Assembly (NCBI GenBank): GCA_030038995.1
Contig: JASHQS010000048.1
Location: 1 to 64,000, forward strand
DNA length: 64,000 bases
Direction of reading: 5' to 3'
Origin: Xanthobacteraceae bacterium
Lineage (GTDB): Bacteria; Pseudomonadota; Alphaproteobacteria; Rhizobiales; Xanthobacteraceae
Position 1 is the first letter of the stretch. The number at the start of each line of letters is the position of its first letter. Shown piece after piece: positions 53,891-61,840 of the stretch. Below the pieces are notes generated by a model that saw only the letters and a list, made by a program, of their open reading frames with translations, was not told the DNA's origin and did no database searches. The position numbers and the translations under genes were made by a program.

Positions 53891-54751
53891 ATGCTGACCA
53901 TCCTGTTCGACGGCACCGCCTACGGCATGCTCTTGTTCGTGCTGGCGTGCGGGCTTTCCGTCACGCTCGGGCTGATGAATTTCATCAACCTCGCCCACGG
54001 CGCCTTCGCCATGGCGGGCGGCTATTGCACGGTGGTGCTGGTGAACCGCATCGGCGTGCCGTTCGCGCTCGGGCTGCCGCTCGCCTTTCTGGCGACGGCC
54101 TTGCTCGGCGGCTTGTGCGAGCGCACGCTTTACGTCCACGTCTATGCCCGGTCGCACCTCGACCAGGTGCTGTTCACCATCGGCCTCGTCTTCATGTCGG
54201 TGGCGGCGACCGATTACGTGATGGGCTCGTCGCAGCAATTCGTGCGCATTCCGGACGCGCTCCAAGGCCAGTTCAACGTGTTCGGCATCGGCATGGGCAA
54301 ATATCGGCTGCTCATCATCGTGGTGTGCGGCGTGCTCACATTGGCGTTGCAGCTGATCCTGACGAAGACGCGATTCGGCAGCCGGCTGCGCGCCGCGGTC
54401 GACGACCAGCGCGTGGCGCGCGGGCTCGGCATCAATGTCGGCGCGGTGTTCGGCATCACGTTCGCGTTCGGCTCCGGGCTGGCCGGGCTCGGCGGCGCGC
54501 TGGGCGCGGAAATTCTCGGCCTCGATCCGACCTTTCCGCTCAAATACATGATCTATTTTCTGATCGTGGTGACGGTCGGCGGCACATCGGGCATCATCGG
54601 GCCGTTCCTCGCCTCGCTCCTGCTCGGCATCGGCGACGTCGCCGGCAAGTATTACGTGCCGACGCTCGGCGCCTTCGTGATCTACGCCATCATGATCGCA
54701 GTGCTGATCGTAAGGCCGCATGGCCTGTTCGCCCGCGGCACGGCGCGGTGA
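53891..54751 (+). CDS. livH: Branched-chain amino acid-type ABC permease (LivH), second system
   Basis: A 286-residue membrane protein from ATG 53891 with eight helices. VTLGLMNFINLAHGAFAMAGG is the canonical LivH signature, and GSRLRAAVDDQRVARGLGI the ATPase-contact loop. It starts 45 bases after the insertion-sequence end and overlaps livM as GTGA. Unlike the first Liv system, no binding-protein gene lies with it. Confidence 0.92.
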   Translation: MLTILFDGTAYGMLLFVLACGLSVTLGLMNFINLAHGAFAMAGGYCTVVLVNRIGVPFALGLPLAFLATALLGGLCERTLYVHVYARSHLDQVLFTIGLVFMSVAATDYVMGSSQQFVRIPDALQGQFNVFGIGMGKYRLLIIVVCGVLTLALQLILTKTRFGSRLRAAVDDQRVARGLGINVGAVFGITFAFGSGLAGLGGALGAEILGLDPTFPLKYMIYFLIVVTVGGTSGIIGPFLASLLLGIGDVAGKYYVPTLGAFVIYAIMIAVLIVRPHGLFARGTAR

Positions 54752-55806
54752 GCGCGATGACGCCGCTTGCCGCCAGTGTCGCGCAAAGCCTCAAGCGCCG
54801 CGCCCGCTGGTCGGTCCTCGAAATCGCGTTCTGGGTCGCCGCCTTTGCCAGCATCTGGCTGTTGCCGCAGAAGCATTTGATCCTGACCGAGACCGCGATC
54901 CTGGCGCTGTTCGCGCTGTCGCTCGACCTCATCCTCGGCTATGCGGGCATCATCTCGCTCGGCCAGGCGGCGTTCTTCGGCACCGCCGGCTATTTTGCCG
55001 GCCTGGTCGCCAAATACGGGCTCATCAACGACCCGGTGCTGGCGCTCGTTTGCTCCGGCTTGGTTGCGGCCGCGCTCGGCTTCGTCACCAGCTTTCTGGT
55101 GCTGCGCGGCTCCGACCTCACGCGCCTCATGGTGACGCTCGGCGTGTCGCTGATGCTCGGCGAACTCGCCAACCGCTATTCCGACATCACCGGCGGCGCC
55201 GACGGGCTGCAGGGCGTCACCGTGGCGCCGATCCTCGGCCTATTTGCCTTCGACATGTTCGGCCACACCGGCTACGTCTACTGCCTGAGCGTGCTGTTCG
55301 TTTGTTTCCTGGTTGCGCGTCGCCTCGTCTATTCGCCGTTCGGTCTGTCGCTGCGCGCGATCAAGGGCAACGCGCTGCGCTCCGGCGCGATCGGCATTCC
55401 GGTCAACGCGCGGCTCGTCGCCATCTATACCTTGTCGGCCGGCTTCGCCGGCATGGCCGGCGCGCTGCTCACCCAGACCACGGCGTTCTGCTCGCTCGAT
55501 GTGCTGTCGCTGCAGCGCTCGGCCGATCTGTTGCTGGTGCTGATCATCGGCGGCACCGGCTACCTCTACGGCGGCCTGATCGGCGCGGTGATCTACAAGT
55601 TCATGCAGGACTGGATCGCGACGCTCACCCCGCAATACTGGCAGTTCTGGATCGGGCTCCTTCTCGTCGTCATCGTGCTGGTCGGCCGCGACCGCATGGC
55701 GGCATGGCACGAAGCGGCACGCGCGGCGCTGGCGCGGTTTTTTACACGCGCGCTGGCATGGCGGCGGCGGCCGGCGCTCGGCGGCGCCGCGCCGGACGGG
55801 CGCTGA
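54748..55806 (+). CDS. livM: Branched-chain amino acid-type ABC permease (LivM), second system
   Basis: A 352-residue membrane protein from GTG 54748, overlapping the livH stop as GTGA; ATG 54757 is an alternative. The LivM signature is LDLILGYAGIISLGQAAFFG. SPFGLSLRAIKGNALRSGAIG is the loop to the ATPase. The C-terminal cytoplasmic tail is rich in Ala and Arg. It pairs with LivH for translocation. It is a stand-alone protein here, in contrast to the fused copy at 45151-46878. Confidence 0.92.
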   Translation: MSAMTPLAASVAQSLKRRARWSVLEIAFWVAAFASIWLLPQKHLILTETAILALFALSLDLILGYAGIISLGQAAFFGTAGYFAGLVAKYGLINDPVLALVCSGLVAAALGFVTSFLVLRGSDLTRLMVTLGVSLMLGELANRYSDITGGADGLQGVTVAPILGLFAFDMFGHTGYVYCLSVLFVCFLVARRLVYSPFGLSLRAIKGNALRSGAIGIPVNARLVAIYTLSAGFAGMAGALLTQTTAFCSLDVLSLQRSADLLLVLIIGGTGYLYGGLIGAVIYKFMQDWIATLTPQYWQFWIGLLLVVIVLVGRDRMAAWHEAARAALARFFTRALAWRRRPALGGAAPDGR

Positions 55807-55810
55807 ACTC

Positions 55811-56560
55811 ATGGCGATCCTCGAAACCATCGGCCTCGCAAAACGCTTCGGCGGCATTGTCGCCGCGGCCGACGTGACGCTCGCCATTGAAAAAGGCGCG
55901 CGCCACGCGCTGATCGGCCCGAACGGCGCCGGCAAGACCACGGTGATCAACCTGTTGAGCGGCGTGCTCGAGCCGACCGCCGGGCGCATCCTGCTCGACG
56001 GCCGCGACATCACCGCGCTCGATTCGCACCAGCGCGTGCGGCTCGGCATGGCGCGCACGTTCCAGATCAATCAGCTGTTCTTGGACCTCACGCCGCTCGA
56101 AGCGGTCGCGCTCGCGATGTCCGAGCGCTTCGGCCTCGGCTTCGATTGCTGGCGGCTCGTCGGCCACAAGGGCGCGGTCGCCGACGAGGCGGCCGAGATC
56201 GTCGAGCGCTTCCACCTCGCCGACGTCATGGACGAGCGCACCGCGATCCTGCCCTACGGCAAGCAGCGGCTTCTGGAGATCGCGCTCGCCTTTGCCTGCC
56301 GGCCGCGCGTGCTTTTTCTCGACGAGCCCGCCGCCGGCGTGCCGCAGGCCGAGCGCCACGAGCTTCTCGCCACCATCGCGGCGCTGCCGGCCGACGTCAC
56401 CGTGCTGTTGATCGAGCACGACATGGATCTGGTGTTCTCGTTCGCCGACCGCATCTCGGTGCTGGTCAACGGCGCGCTGTTCGTCGACGGCGCGCCCGAC
56501 GAGGTGGCGCGCGATCCGCGCGTCAAGGCGGTCTATCTGGGCGAGGAGCTCGATGCCTGA
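55811..56560 (+). CDS. livG: Branched-chain amino acid-type ABC ATPase (LivG), second system
   Basis: A 249-residue ATPase from ATG 55811. Walker A is GPNGAGKTT, the family-typical signature LPYGKQRLLEIALAF, Walker B VLFLDEPAAGV and the switch His in IEHDMDLV. QRVRLGMARTFQINQLF is LivG-like. It overlaps livF by eight bases and is fully within the LivHMGF operon. Confidence 0.93.
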   Translation: MAILETIGLAKRFGGIVAAADVTLAIEKGARHALIGPNGAGKTTVINLLSGVLEPTAGRILLDGRDITALDSHQRVRLGMARTFQINQLFLDLTPLEAVALAMSERFGLGFDCWRLVGHKGAVADEAAEIVERFHLADVMDERTAILPYGKQRLLEIALAFACRPRVLFLDEPAAGVPQAERHELLATIAALPADVTVLLIEHDMDLVFSFADRISVLVNGALFVDGAPDEVARDPRVKAVYLGEELDA

Positions 56561-57290
56561 ACTGCTTGCCATTGAGCAGCTGTCGGCCGGCTACGGCGAC
56601 GCCGTAGTGCTGGCCGGCGTGTCGCTGTCGCTTAACGAAGGCGAGGCCCTGGCGCTCCTTGGCCGCAACGGCATGGGCAAAACCACGCTGATCAACTCGA
56701 TCGTCGGCGTCACCCGTTATTTCGGCGGCAAGATCGCGCTCGACGGCGCCGACATCACGGCGCTGCGCCCCGACCAGCGCGCCCATGTCGGCGTCGGCTG
56801 GGTGCCGCAGGAGCGCAACATTTTCAGATCGCTCTCCGTGCACGAGAACCTCACCGCCGTGGCGCGGCCCGGACCATGGACCACCGACAAGGTCTACGCG
56901 CTGTTTCCGCGCCTTGCCGAGCGGCGGCAAAATCTCGGCAGCCAGCTCTCCGGCGGCGAGCAGCAAATGCTCGCGGTCGGCCGGGCGCTGGTACTCAATC
57001 CGCGGGTCATGCTGCTCGACGAGCCGCTCGAAGGCTTGGCGCCGATCCTGGTCGAGGAATTGCTGGCGGCGCTGCGCCGCGTCATCCGCGACGAGGGTAC
57101 CTCGGCCATTGTGGTCGAGCAGAACGCCAAGAAAATCCTCGGCGTCGCCGACCGCGCCATCATCCTGGAACGCGGCGCGATCGTGCACGCAGCCGACAGC
57201 GCCGCGCTCGCCGCCGACCGCGCCGCGCTGGAGCGGCATCTCGGTGTCACCGACAGCGGGCCGCGGCGCGGCGCCCGCGCGCGGCCGTGA
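56553..57290 (+). CDS. livF: Branched-chain amino acid-type ABC ATPase (LivF), second system
   Basis: A 245-residue ATPase from ATG 56553. Walker A is GRNGMGKTT, signature LSGGEQQMLAVGRAL, Walker B VMLLDEPLEGLAP, and the end of the switch region VEQNAKK. GVGWVPQERNIFRSLSVHENL is the LivF marker. It is the last intact gene of the LivHMGF operon; a short dehydratase-like remnant follows five bases later. Confidence 0.93.
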   Translation: MPELLAIEQLSAGYGDAVVLAGVSLSLNEGEALALLGRNGMGKTTLINSIVGVTRYFGGKIALDGADITALRPDQRAHVGVGWVPQERNIFRSLSVHENLTAVARPGPWTTDKVYALFPRLAERRQNLGSQLSGGEQQMLAVGRALVLNPRVMLLDEPLEGLAPILVEELLAALRRVIRDEGTSAIVVEQNAKKILGVADRAIILERGAIVHAADSAALAADRAALERHLGVTDSGPRRGARARP

Positions 57291-57294
57291 TGCG

Positions 57295-57477
57295 ATGATT
57301 GGGCCGCAACGCATCGCCGCTTGCGAAAAGCTGATCCGGCCGCACATCCGGCGCACGCCGGTCGCGTGCGCTTTCGGCGTGTGCGCGATCCAACCTTGCG
57401 TCGCACGACATTGCGTGCATTGCGGAAATTTCGTAATGACCGGGCACCAAGCGAAGACGAACTGCGTTTTATATTGA
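57295..57477 (+). pseudogene. N-terminal remnant resembling a PLP-dependent threonine/serine dehydratase
   Basis: From ATG 57295 the first 23 codons read RIAACEKLIRPHIRRTPV, like the N-terminus of fold-type II threonine/serine dehydratases, which open with I-x2-A and R-x-I-x-RTPL/V. After RTPV the similarity stops and the frame ends at 57477. No PLP-lysine region follows. It may be the stub of a gene once continuing the Liv operon. The match is short, so this is tentative. Confidence 0.35.
57411..57439 (+). promoter_or_regulatory. Possible sigma-70 promoter for the cupin pair
   Basis: TTGCGT and TAATGA are separated by 17 bases, 88 bases before the first cupin start. Three TTGCG repeats lie at 57395-57425 and could be a regulator site. 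A second -10-like TATATT lies nearer the gene at about 57470. Confidence 0.3.
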
Positions 57478-57527
57478 AGTGACGGCGCGGTCGGGACGGC
57501 GTCCGCTGACGGCGAAGGAGTATTTTC

Positions 57528-58130
57528 ATGACCGGAATGCTGGAACAGGAACTGCCCGGGCTCGGCCACAACAAGCCGTCGCCAGAAGATGCCGACGAGA
57601 TCAAGCACGGCCGCTGGGAGCGCTGGGCCAAGAAGCGCACGTTTGTGCGCGCGTTGGAGGGGACTTACAGCCACCTCTACAAGAAGCTGTTGGAGGAGCC
57701 GCGAGTCTATTCGTCCAAGGATCACCCCTGGAAGGGCGGTCCGTCGATGTACGGCAAGCACGTCATCTCGCCGCAGGCGGTCAACATCGTGCAGTCGATC
57801 GAGTCGCACATCGAGTGCTACGCGCCGCTCAACGCCGGGCAGAAGCACGGCCATCTCAACAGCGCGGTGTTCTACGTGCTCAAGGGCCACGGCCACGACG
57901 TCCACGACGGCCGCTACATCAAATGGCAGGCCGGCGACGTGATGCTGGTCGAGAACGCCAGCGTGCACCAGCATTTCAACGACGACGACAAGGAATCGGC
58001 GATCCTTCTGGTGTTCAAGGCCAAGCCGCTGTTCCTGTTCATGCATCTGTTGTTTCAGAAGATGGTCGAGTGGCCGACCGACTCGCTGCCGCCCGGCATC
58101 AAGGAATTCCATCCGCCGACCGAAATCTGA
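57528..58130 (+). CDS. Cupin-domain protein (gentisate dioxygenase-like half)
   Basis: A 200-residue protein from ATG 57528 with GAAGGAG upstream. A single cupin barrel spans about residues 95-185. Motif 1 is GQKHGHLNSAVFYVLKGHG: the two metal His are present but the usual Glu is replaced by Ala, as in gentisate-dioxygenase-type cupins (HxHxxSA). Motif 2 is GDVMLVENASVHQHFN with the third His. The N-terminal 90 residues are helical and charged. It probably binds Fe(II) and cleaves or modifies an aromatic acid, or senses one. It is followed 17 bases later by a second cupin. Confidence 0.8.
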   Translation: MTGMLEQELPGLGHNKPSPEDADEIKHGRWERWAKKRTFVRALEGTYSHLYKKLLEEPRVYSSKDHPWKGGPSMYGKHVISPQAVNIVQSIESHIECYAPLNAGQKHGHLNSAVFYVLKGHGHDVHDGRYIKWQAGDVMLVENASVHQHFNDDDKESAILLVFKAKPLFLFMHLLFQKMVEWPTDSLPPGIKEFHPPTEI

Positions 58131-58147
58131 AAATCAGAGAGAACGCA

Positions 58148-58693
58148 ATGTCGCTGTTCGAAGATAAAGCGCCGTCGCTGTCCGGCACCGCGCAGAGCGA
58201 TTTCCTCGCCGCGGCCATCGCCGAGTCGCAAGCCTTCCGCGAGGATTACGCCAAGCTGCCGAACGTCATCAAAGCGGAGGACATGCCCTGGGAGCGCTCG
58301 CCCGACGGCCTGATCAAGCATCTGGTCAACAAGAAGATGCACACCCGCGAGTGCTGCATGGAAGCCTATATGCAATTTCTCAAGGACGGCGAACGCTCCG
58401 GCAAGCACCGCCACATGTGGGAGGAGCTGTTCTTCGTGGTCGAGGGCTCCGGCTACGACCTGCACTGGGACCTCAAATGGGATTGCCTCGATGCCTTCCA
58501 GTGGGAATGGGCCGCGGAGCCGAAAAAATTCGAATGGACGGTCGGTGATTACGTCTACATTCCGCCCTTCACCACGCACCAGCACTTCGCCAGGCCCGGC
58601 GAGGAATGCCGCATCATCGTGATGTCGAACCGCATCGTCAAAGACATGGGCTTCGACTGGTACGACCAGGTCGAACGCGCGCCGGGGTTTTAG
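58148..58693 (+). CDS. Cupin-domain protein
   Basis: A 181-residue protein from ATG 58148. Motif 1 is GKHRHMWEELFFVVEGSG, the full canonical set HxH plus Glu; motif 2 is GDYVYIPPFTTHQHFA with the last His. A predicted all-beta core follows about 65 helical residues. It is paired with the preceding cupin gene. Together they total about 380 residues, similar to a two-domain bicupin dioxygenase such as gentisate 1,2-dioxygenase. Function is unknown. Confidence 0.8.
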   Translation: MSLFEDKAPSLSGTAQSDFLAAAIAESQAFREDYAKLPNVIKAEDMPWERSPDGLIKHLVNKKMHTRECCMEAYMQFLKDGERSGKHRHMWEELFFVVEGSGYDLHWDLKWDCLDAFQWEWAAEPKKFEWTVGDYVYIPPFTTHQHFARPGEECRIIVMSNRIVKDMGFDWYDQVERAPGF

Positions 58694-58729
58694 CTGTTTG
58701 TCGGCGGCCTCGCGAAAACCGGAGCATAG

Positions 58730-58758
58730 TGGCGAGAGCGAAGCTCGCGTGTTATATT
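58730..58758 (+). promoter_or_regulatory. Promoter/operator of the toxin-antitoxin pair
   Basis: TGGCGA and TATATT are 17 bases apart. Between them lies the inverted repeat GCGAG/CTCGC (58732-58748), a likely autoregulatory operator. The -10 box ends only six bases before the antitoxin ATG at 58765, and no ribosome site is seen, so the mRNA may be leaderless. Confidence 0.4.
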
Positions 58759-58764
58759 GCTGCA

Positions 58765-58992
58765 ATGAGCCCGAGCACCAAAAGGCTGCTTGAACAGGTA
58801 GAATCCTGGCCCGTGGAGGACCAGGAGGAGCTGGCCGAATACGCCCGCGAAATCGAAGCACGGCGCACCGGCGTTTATACGATGAGCGACGATGAACGCG
58901 CGGCCGTGCGCAAGGGCTTGGCGCAAGCGGATCGAGGCGAATTTGCCCCGGACGACGTTGTAGCAAGCGCGGACAAGCGCCACGATTTATGA
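58765..58992 (+). CDS. Type II antitoxin (RelB/ParD-like)
   Basis: A 75-residue protein from ATG 58765, acidic, with a helical N-terminal half (TKRLLEQVESWPVEDQEELA) and a C-terminal disordered-like tail containing MSDDERAAVRKGLAQADRGE, a pattern common in antitoxins of RelE/ParE toxins. It overlaps the toxin start by four bases (ATGA), the usual coupling. It should bind and neutralise the toxin and repress the operon at the repeat before it. Confidence 0.78.
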   Translation: MSPSTKRLLEQVESWPVEDQEELAEYAREIEARRTGVYTMSDDERAAVRKGLAQADRGEFAPDDVVASADKRHDL

Positions 58993-59276
58993 GAGTTCGA
59001 TATACCTCTCAGGCATTCGCGGATCGAGAGAGCATCTTCGATTATTTGCGTGAGCGCTCGCCGGGCGGTGCTCGCCGGGTTCTGGCGAGTATCCAGGATG
59101 CAGTACGATTTCTGGGTGAGCATCCATACAGCGGCTATAAAACAAATGATCCGGAAGTGCGCGTAAAGTTCGTCGGCCGATACCCATATAAAATCTTTTA
59201 TCGCGTTAGAAACGACGTCGTCGAGATTGCTCACATTCGCCACACGTCGCGTCGGCCGTGGCAAGCTGTAGAGTAA
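58989..59276 (+). CDS. RelE/ParE-family toxin
   Basis: A 95-residue protein from ATG 58989. Features are VRYTSQAFADRESIFDYLRE, ARRVLASIQDAVRFLGEHP, and VKFVGRYPYKIFYRVRNDVVEIAHIRHTSRR, split here over several motifs; the terminal HIRHTSR is the signature of ParE/RelE toxins. It either blocks gyrase (ParE) or cuts mRNA on the ribosome (RelE). The conserved shape RRPW at the end is also typical. Sequence alone does not tell the two apart. Confidence 0.88.
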   Translation: MRVRYTSQAFADRESIFDYLRERSPGGARRVLASIQDAVRFLGEHPYSGYKTNDPEVRVKFVGRYPYKIFYRVRNDVVEIAHIRHTSRRPWQAVE

Positions 59277-59282
59277 CTGAGC

Positions 59283-60566
59283 TTAAAGCGCTTTGCTTCG
59301 CGCCGCAGCCGGTGAAACAACCTCCCGCTCCCAGCCGAATACGCTGCGGCCGCCGTATTCGGGCGAGGTTTTCCGCTCGTGCGCGATGAAGGCTTCGACG
59401 CTCGGGCCGGTCGCGGCGCGTTTGAGGCGCCGCGCTTCGCGGTCGAGCCGTTGCAGCGCCGAGAGCTGCTCGTCCTGGCCGAGCTTCGCACTCTGCACCG
59501 CCGATTTCAGCACCCGGATGGTTTCGTCGTAGACCTTGATCGGCACCGGAAACGGCTGGCGGTCCTTGCCGCCATGAGCCAGCGAAAAGCGCGCCGGGTC
59601 GGCGAAGCGGCACGACGCGCCGTGCACCACTTCGGCGACCAGCGCCAGCGCCCGCACGGTGCGCGTGCCGACGCCGGGCGTGAGCAAAAGCTCGGGAAAG
59701 TCGGCCGGACCGCGTTCCGCCGCCGCGGCCAGATTGCCGTGCAGCCGGCGCAAATGAATGTCGCTTGCGCGCATGTCGTGATGCGCCGGCATGACCAGAA
59801 ATGGCAGCGTCGCTTGCGGCGAAGGCGCGGCAGCCCGCGCCGACGGCGCTGTGTCAGGTTCCCCGATCGCCGCAAGCTCGCGCGTGATGCCGTCGGGCCC
59901 AAGCGTGGCGAGGAGATCGAGCTGCTTTGCGCGCGACGCCGCGGCGCGGCGGTCGGTCAGATTGACGATGTTGCCCTGCGCGCGGCCTTCGATCGCGGCG
60001 TGCGGCTCGTCGACGAAGTTTTTCAGGCCCTCCGACAGCCAATGATAGCGCCGCGCCTGTTTGCGTGCGCCGTTCATGCCCTGCTGCACCACGACCCAAC
60101 GGCCGTCGTCAGCGACCACGAAGCCGTGCAGATAAAGCTCGAAGCCGTCCTGCACCGCGGCGCTGTCCACCTTGGCGATGAGCCGGCTGGCGCGGGCGAG
60201 CGCGGCGCCGTCGAAACCGGCGCGGTCGCCGGCGGCGACAAGCTCGTCGGGCGTGCGCCGCGAATGCTTGCCGCGGCCGCCGCACACGGTGAGGCCGAGC
60301 TCGCCGGAGAGCGGCGCCAGTCCGCGCTTGAGCGCGCCGAGCACGCTCGTGGTGATGCCGGAGGAATGCCAGTCCATGCCCATCACCGCGCCGAACGACT
60401 GGAACCAGAACGGATGCGACAGCCGGCGCAAAAATTCGTCGCGACCGTAATGGTGGATGACCGCTTGCGCGATCACGACGCCGAGCCGCGTCATGCGGTC
60501 GGCCAGCCATTTCGGCACGGTGCCGCCGTGAAGCGGCAGATCGGCGCTGCCGGAGCGTCGGGTCAT
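59283..60566 (-). CDS. DUF763 protein, probably SOS-regulated
   Basis: A 427-residue protein from ATG 60566. The N-terminus LPLHGGTVPKWLADRMTRLG, then HPFWFQSFGAVMGMDWHSSGITTSVLGALKRGL (shown here only in part: GMDWHSSGITTSVLGALK) and GGRGKHSRRTP are diagnostic for DUF763. A later FPELLLTPGVGTRTVRALALV is a helix-hairpin-helix-like segment that could bind DNA. The function is unknown. A GTTC-N7-GTTC box lies 35 bases upstream, so LexA control and a role in DNA repair are likely. It converges with the toxin gene, six bases apart. Confidence 0.82.
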   Translation of the reverse strand: MTRRSGSADLPLHGGTVPKWLADRMTRLGVVIAQAVIHHYGRDEFLRRLSHPFWFQSFGAVMGMDWHSSGITTSVLGALKRGLAPLSGELGLTVCGGRGKHSRRTPDELVAAGDRAGFDGAALARASRLIAKVDSAAVQDGFELYLHGFVVADDGRWVVVQQGMNGARKQARRYHWLSEGLKNFVDEPHAAIEGRAQGNIVNLTDRRAAASRAKQLDLLATLGPDGITRELAAIGEPDTAPSARAAAPSPQATLPFLVMPAHHDMRASDIHLRRLHGNLAAAAERGPADFPELLLTPGVGTRTVRALALVAEVVHGASCRFADPARFSLAHGGKDRQPFPVPIKVYDETIRVLKSAVQSAKLGQDEQLSALQRLDREARRLKRAATGPSVEAFIAHERKTSPEYGGRSVFGWEREVVSPAAARSKAL

Positions 60567-60600
60567 CGGTCACCTGGGAATCAAAGCGTACGACTATTTG

Positions 60601-60615
60601 GTTCTTATTTCGTTC
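60601..60615 (-). promoter_or_regulatory. LexA-box (GTTC-N7-GTTC) upstream of the DUF763 gene
   Basis: The bases GTTCTTATTTCGTTC exactly fit the direct-repeat LexA site of alphaproteobacteria. It lies 35 bases before the DUF763 start. On the minus strand TTGCCA sits just upstream at the -35 position, so a bound repressor would cover the promoter. Confidence 0.65.
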
Positions 60616-60809
60616 TTTGGCAAGGGGCTGGTGCTGGGTGGCCGGTTTTGAAATTCACAGTGGCCTATTTTGGATGAAACAAATTGTGACTTGGCGGGAA
60701 CCCGTCCAGGCTCCTTGCCTCGACCCATCGTCGCGTTACTTTACCCGTTCCGGGTATGGGCCCGGTATCCAAGCTCTGTCGAGTACTCATTCGGCGTGGC
60801 GCGGTTTTG

Positions 60810-61781
60810 CTATTCGAGCGAGATGTGGCTCTCGCGGATCACGTGCCCCCACAATTGCGTCTCTTCGCCGATAAACTTTTTGGCGTCCGCGAGCGTGCCG
60901 CCCATCGGATCGAGCTGAAGGGCACGCAGTTTTGCGACGATGTCAGGCTTTTGCAGGACCGCGTCGGTGTCGCGGTTGATCTGTTCGGCAAGCGCGGCCG
61001 GCAACCCGGGCGGGCCGGCGATGGCGAACCAGGTGATCGAGCGGAAGCCGGCAAGCCCCTGCTCGGCGATCGTCGGCACCTGCGGGAGCGCGCTGGAACG
61101 CCCCGGGCTGGCGACGCCCAACAGCTTGACCTTGCCGGCGCGGTAGAGCGGTGCCGAGGTGGCGAGCGTGTCGAAGAACAGATCGACATTGCCGGCCATG
61201 ACGTCGGTCAACGCCGGCTGCGCGCCGTGGTAGGGCACGTGCACCATTTTGATGCCGCCGAGCACTTCGAGCTCGGCCCCGGATAATTGCGCGGTCGAGC
61301 CGACGCCCTGCGACGCGTAGGTCAGCTTGCCCGGATTGGCCTTGCCGTAGGCGATCAGCCCCTTGACGTCGTTGACCGGAAAGTTCGGCCGCGCGTCGAG
61401 CACATTGGCGATCTTGGCAAGGAGCACGATCGGCACGAATTTGGTCGGGTCGTATTTGAGGTTGTGATAGAGCAGCTGCTGGATGGCGAGCGGCGCCGGC
61501 GGGCAGAGCAACAGCGTATAGCCGTCGGGCTCGGCATGGGCGACGTATTCGGCGCCGAGATTCATCGCCGCGCCCGCCATGTTCTCGACGATGACCGGCT
61601 TGCCCCATTTGTCCTGCAGCGCCTTGGCGACGAGCCGCGCCAGAATGTCGGTGGTCGAGCCCGGCAGCACCGGCAGCACGATCTTCACCACGTGCGTCGG
61701 ATAGCGCTCTTGCGCCGACGCGCTGGTCGCCGCGACGAGCGCCAGCCCAGCCGCAACAAGCCACGAGCGGACGTTCATCAT
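60810..61781 (-). CDS. Tripartite tricarboxylate transporter-type substrate-binding protein (TctC/Bug family)
   Basis: A 323-residue periplasmic protein from ATG 61781, with GGGGAG upstream; an ATG at 61805 is possible. A Sec signal of about 24 residues ends ATSASAQ. Bug-family motifs are VVKIVLPVLPGSTTDILARLVA, KPVIVENMAGAAMNLGAEYV and VHVPYHGAQPALTDVMAGNVD, split here. It binds a carboxylate in the periplasm. No TctA/TctB membrane partners are in the window, as is common for these abundant orphan proteins. Confidence 0.9.
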   Translation of the reverse strand: MMNVRSWLVAAGLALVAATSASAQERYPTHVVKIVLPVLPGSTTDILARLVAKALQDKWGKPVIVENMAGAAMNLGAEYVAHAEPDGYTLLLCPPAPLAIQQLLYHNLKYDPTKFVPIVLLAKIANVLDARPNFPVNDVKGLIAYGKANPGKLTYASQGVGSTAQLSGAELEVLGGIKMVHVPYHGAQPALTDVMAGNVDLFFDTLATSAPLYRAGKVKLLGVASPGRSSALPQVPTIAEQGLAGFRSITWFAIAGPPGLPAALAEQINRDTDAVLQKPDIVAKLRALQLDPMGGTLADAKKFIGEETQLWGHVIRESHISLE

Positions 61782-61840
61782 GGGCTCCCCGAAAAATTTG
61801 CGCATGGCGCGGCAGCGACTATAGAAAATTTTGCCAGTGC

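Noticed and set aside
57297-57527. Riboswitch before the cupin genes
   Set aside because: No known aptamer pattern could be recognised; only promoter-like boxes and TTGCG repeats.
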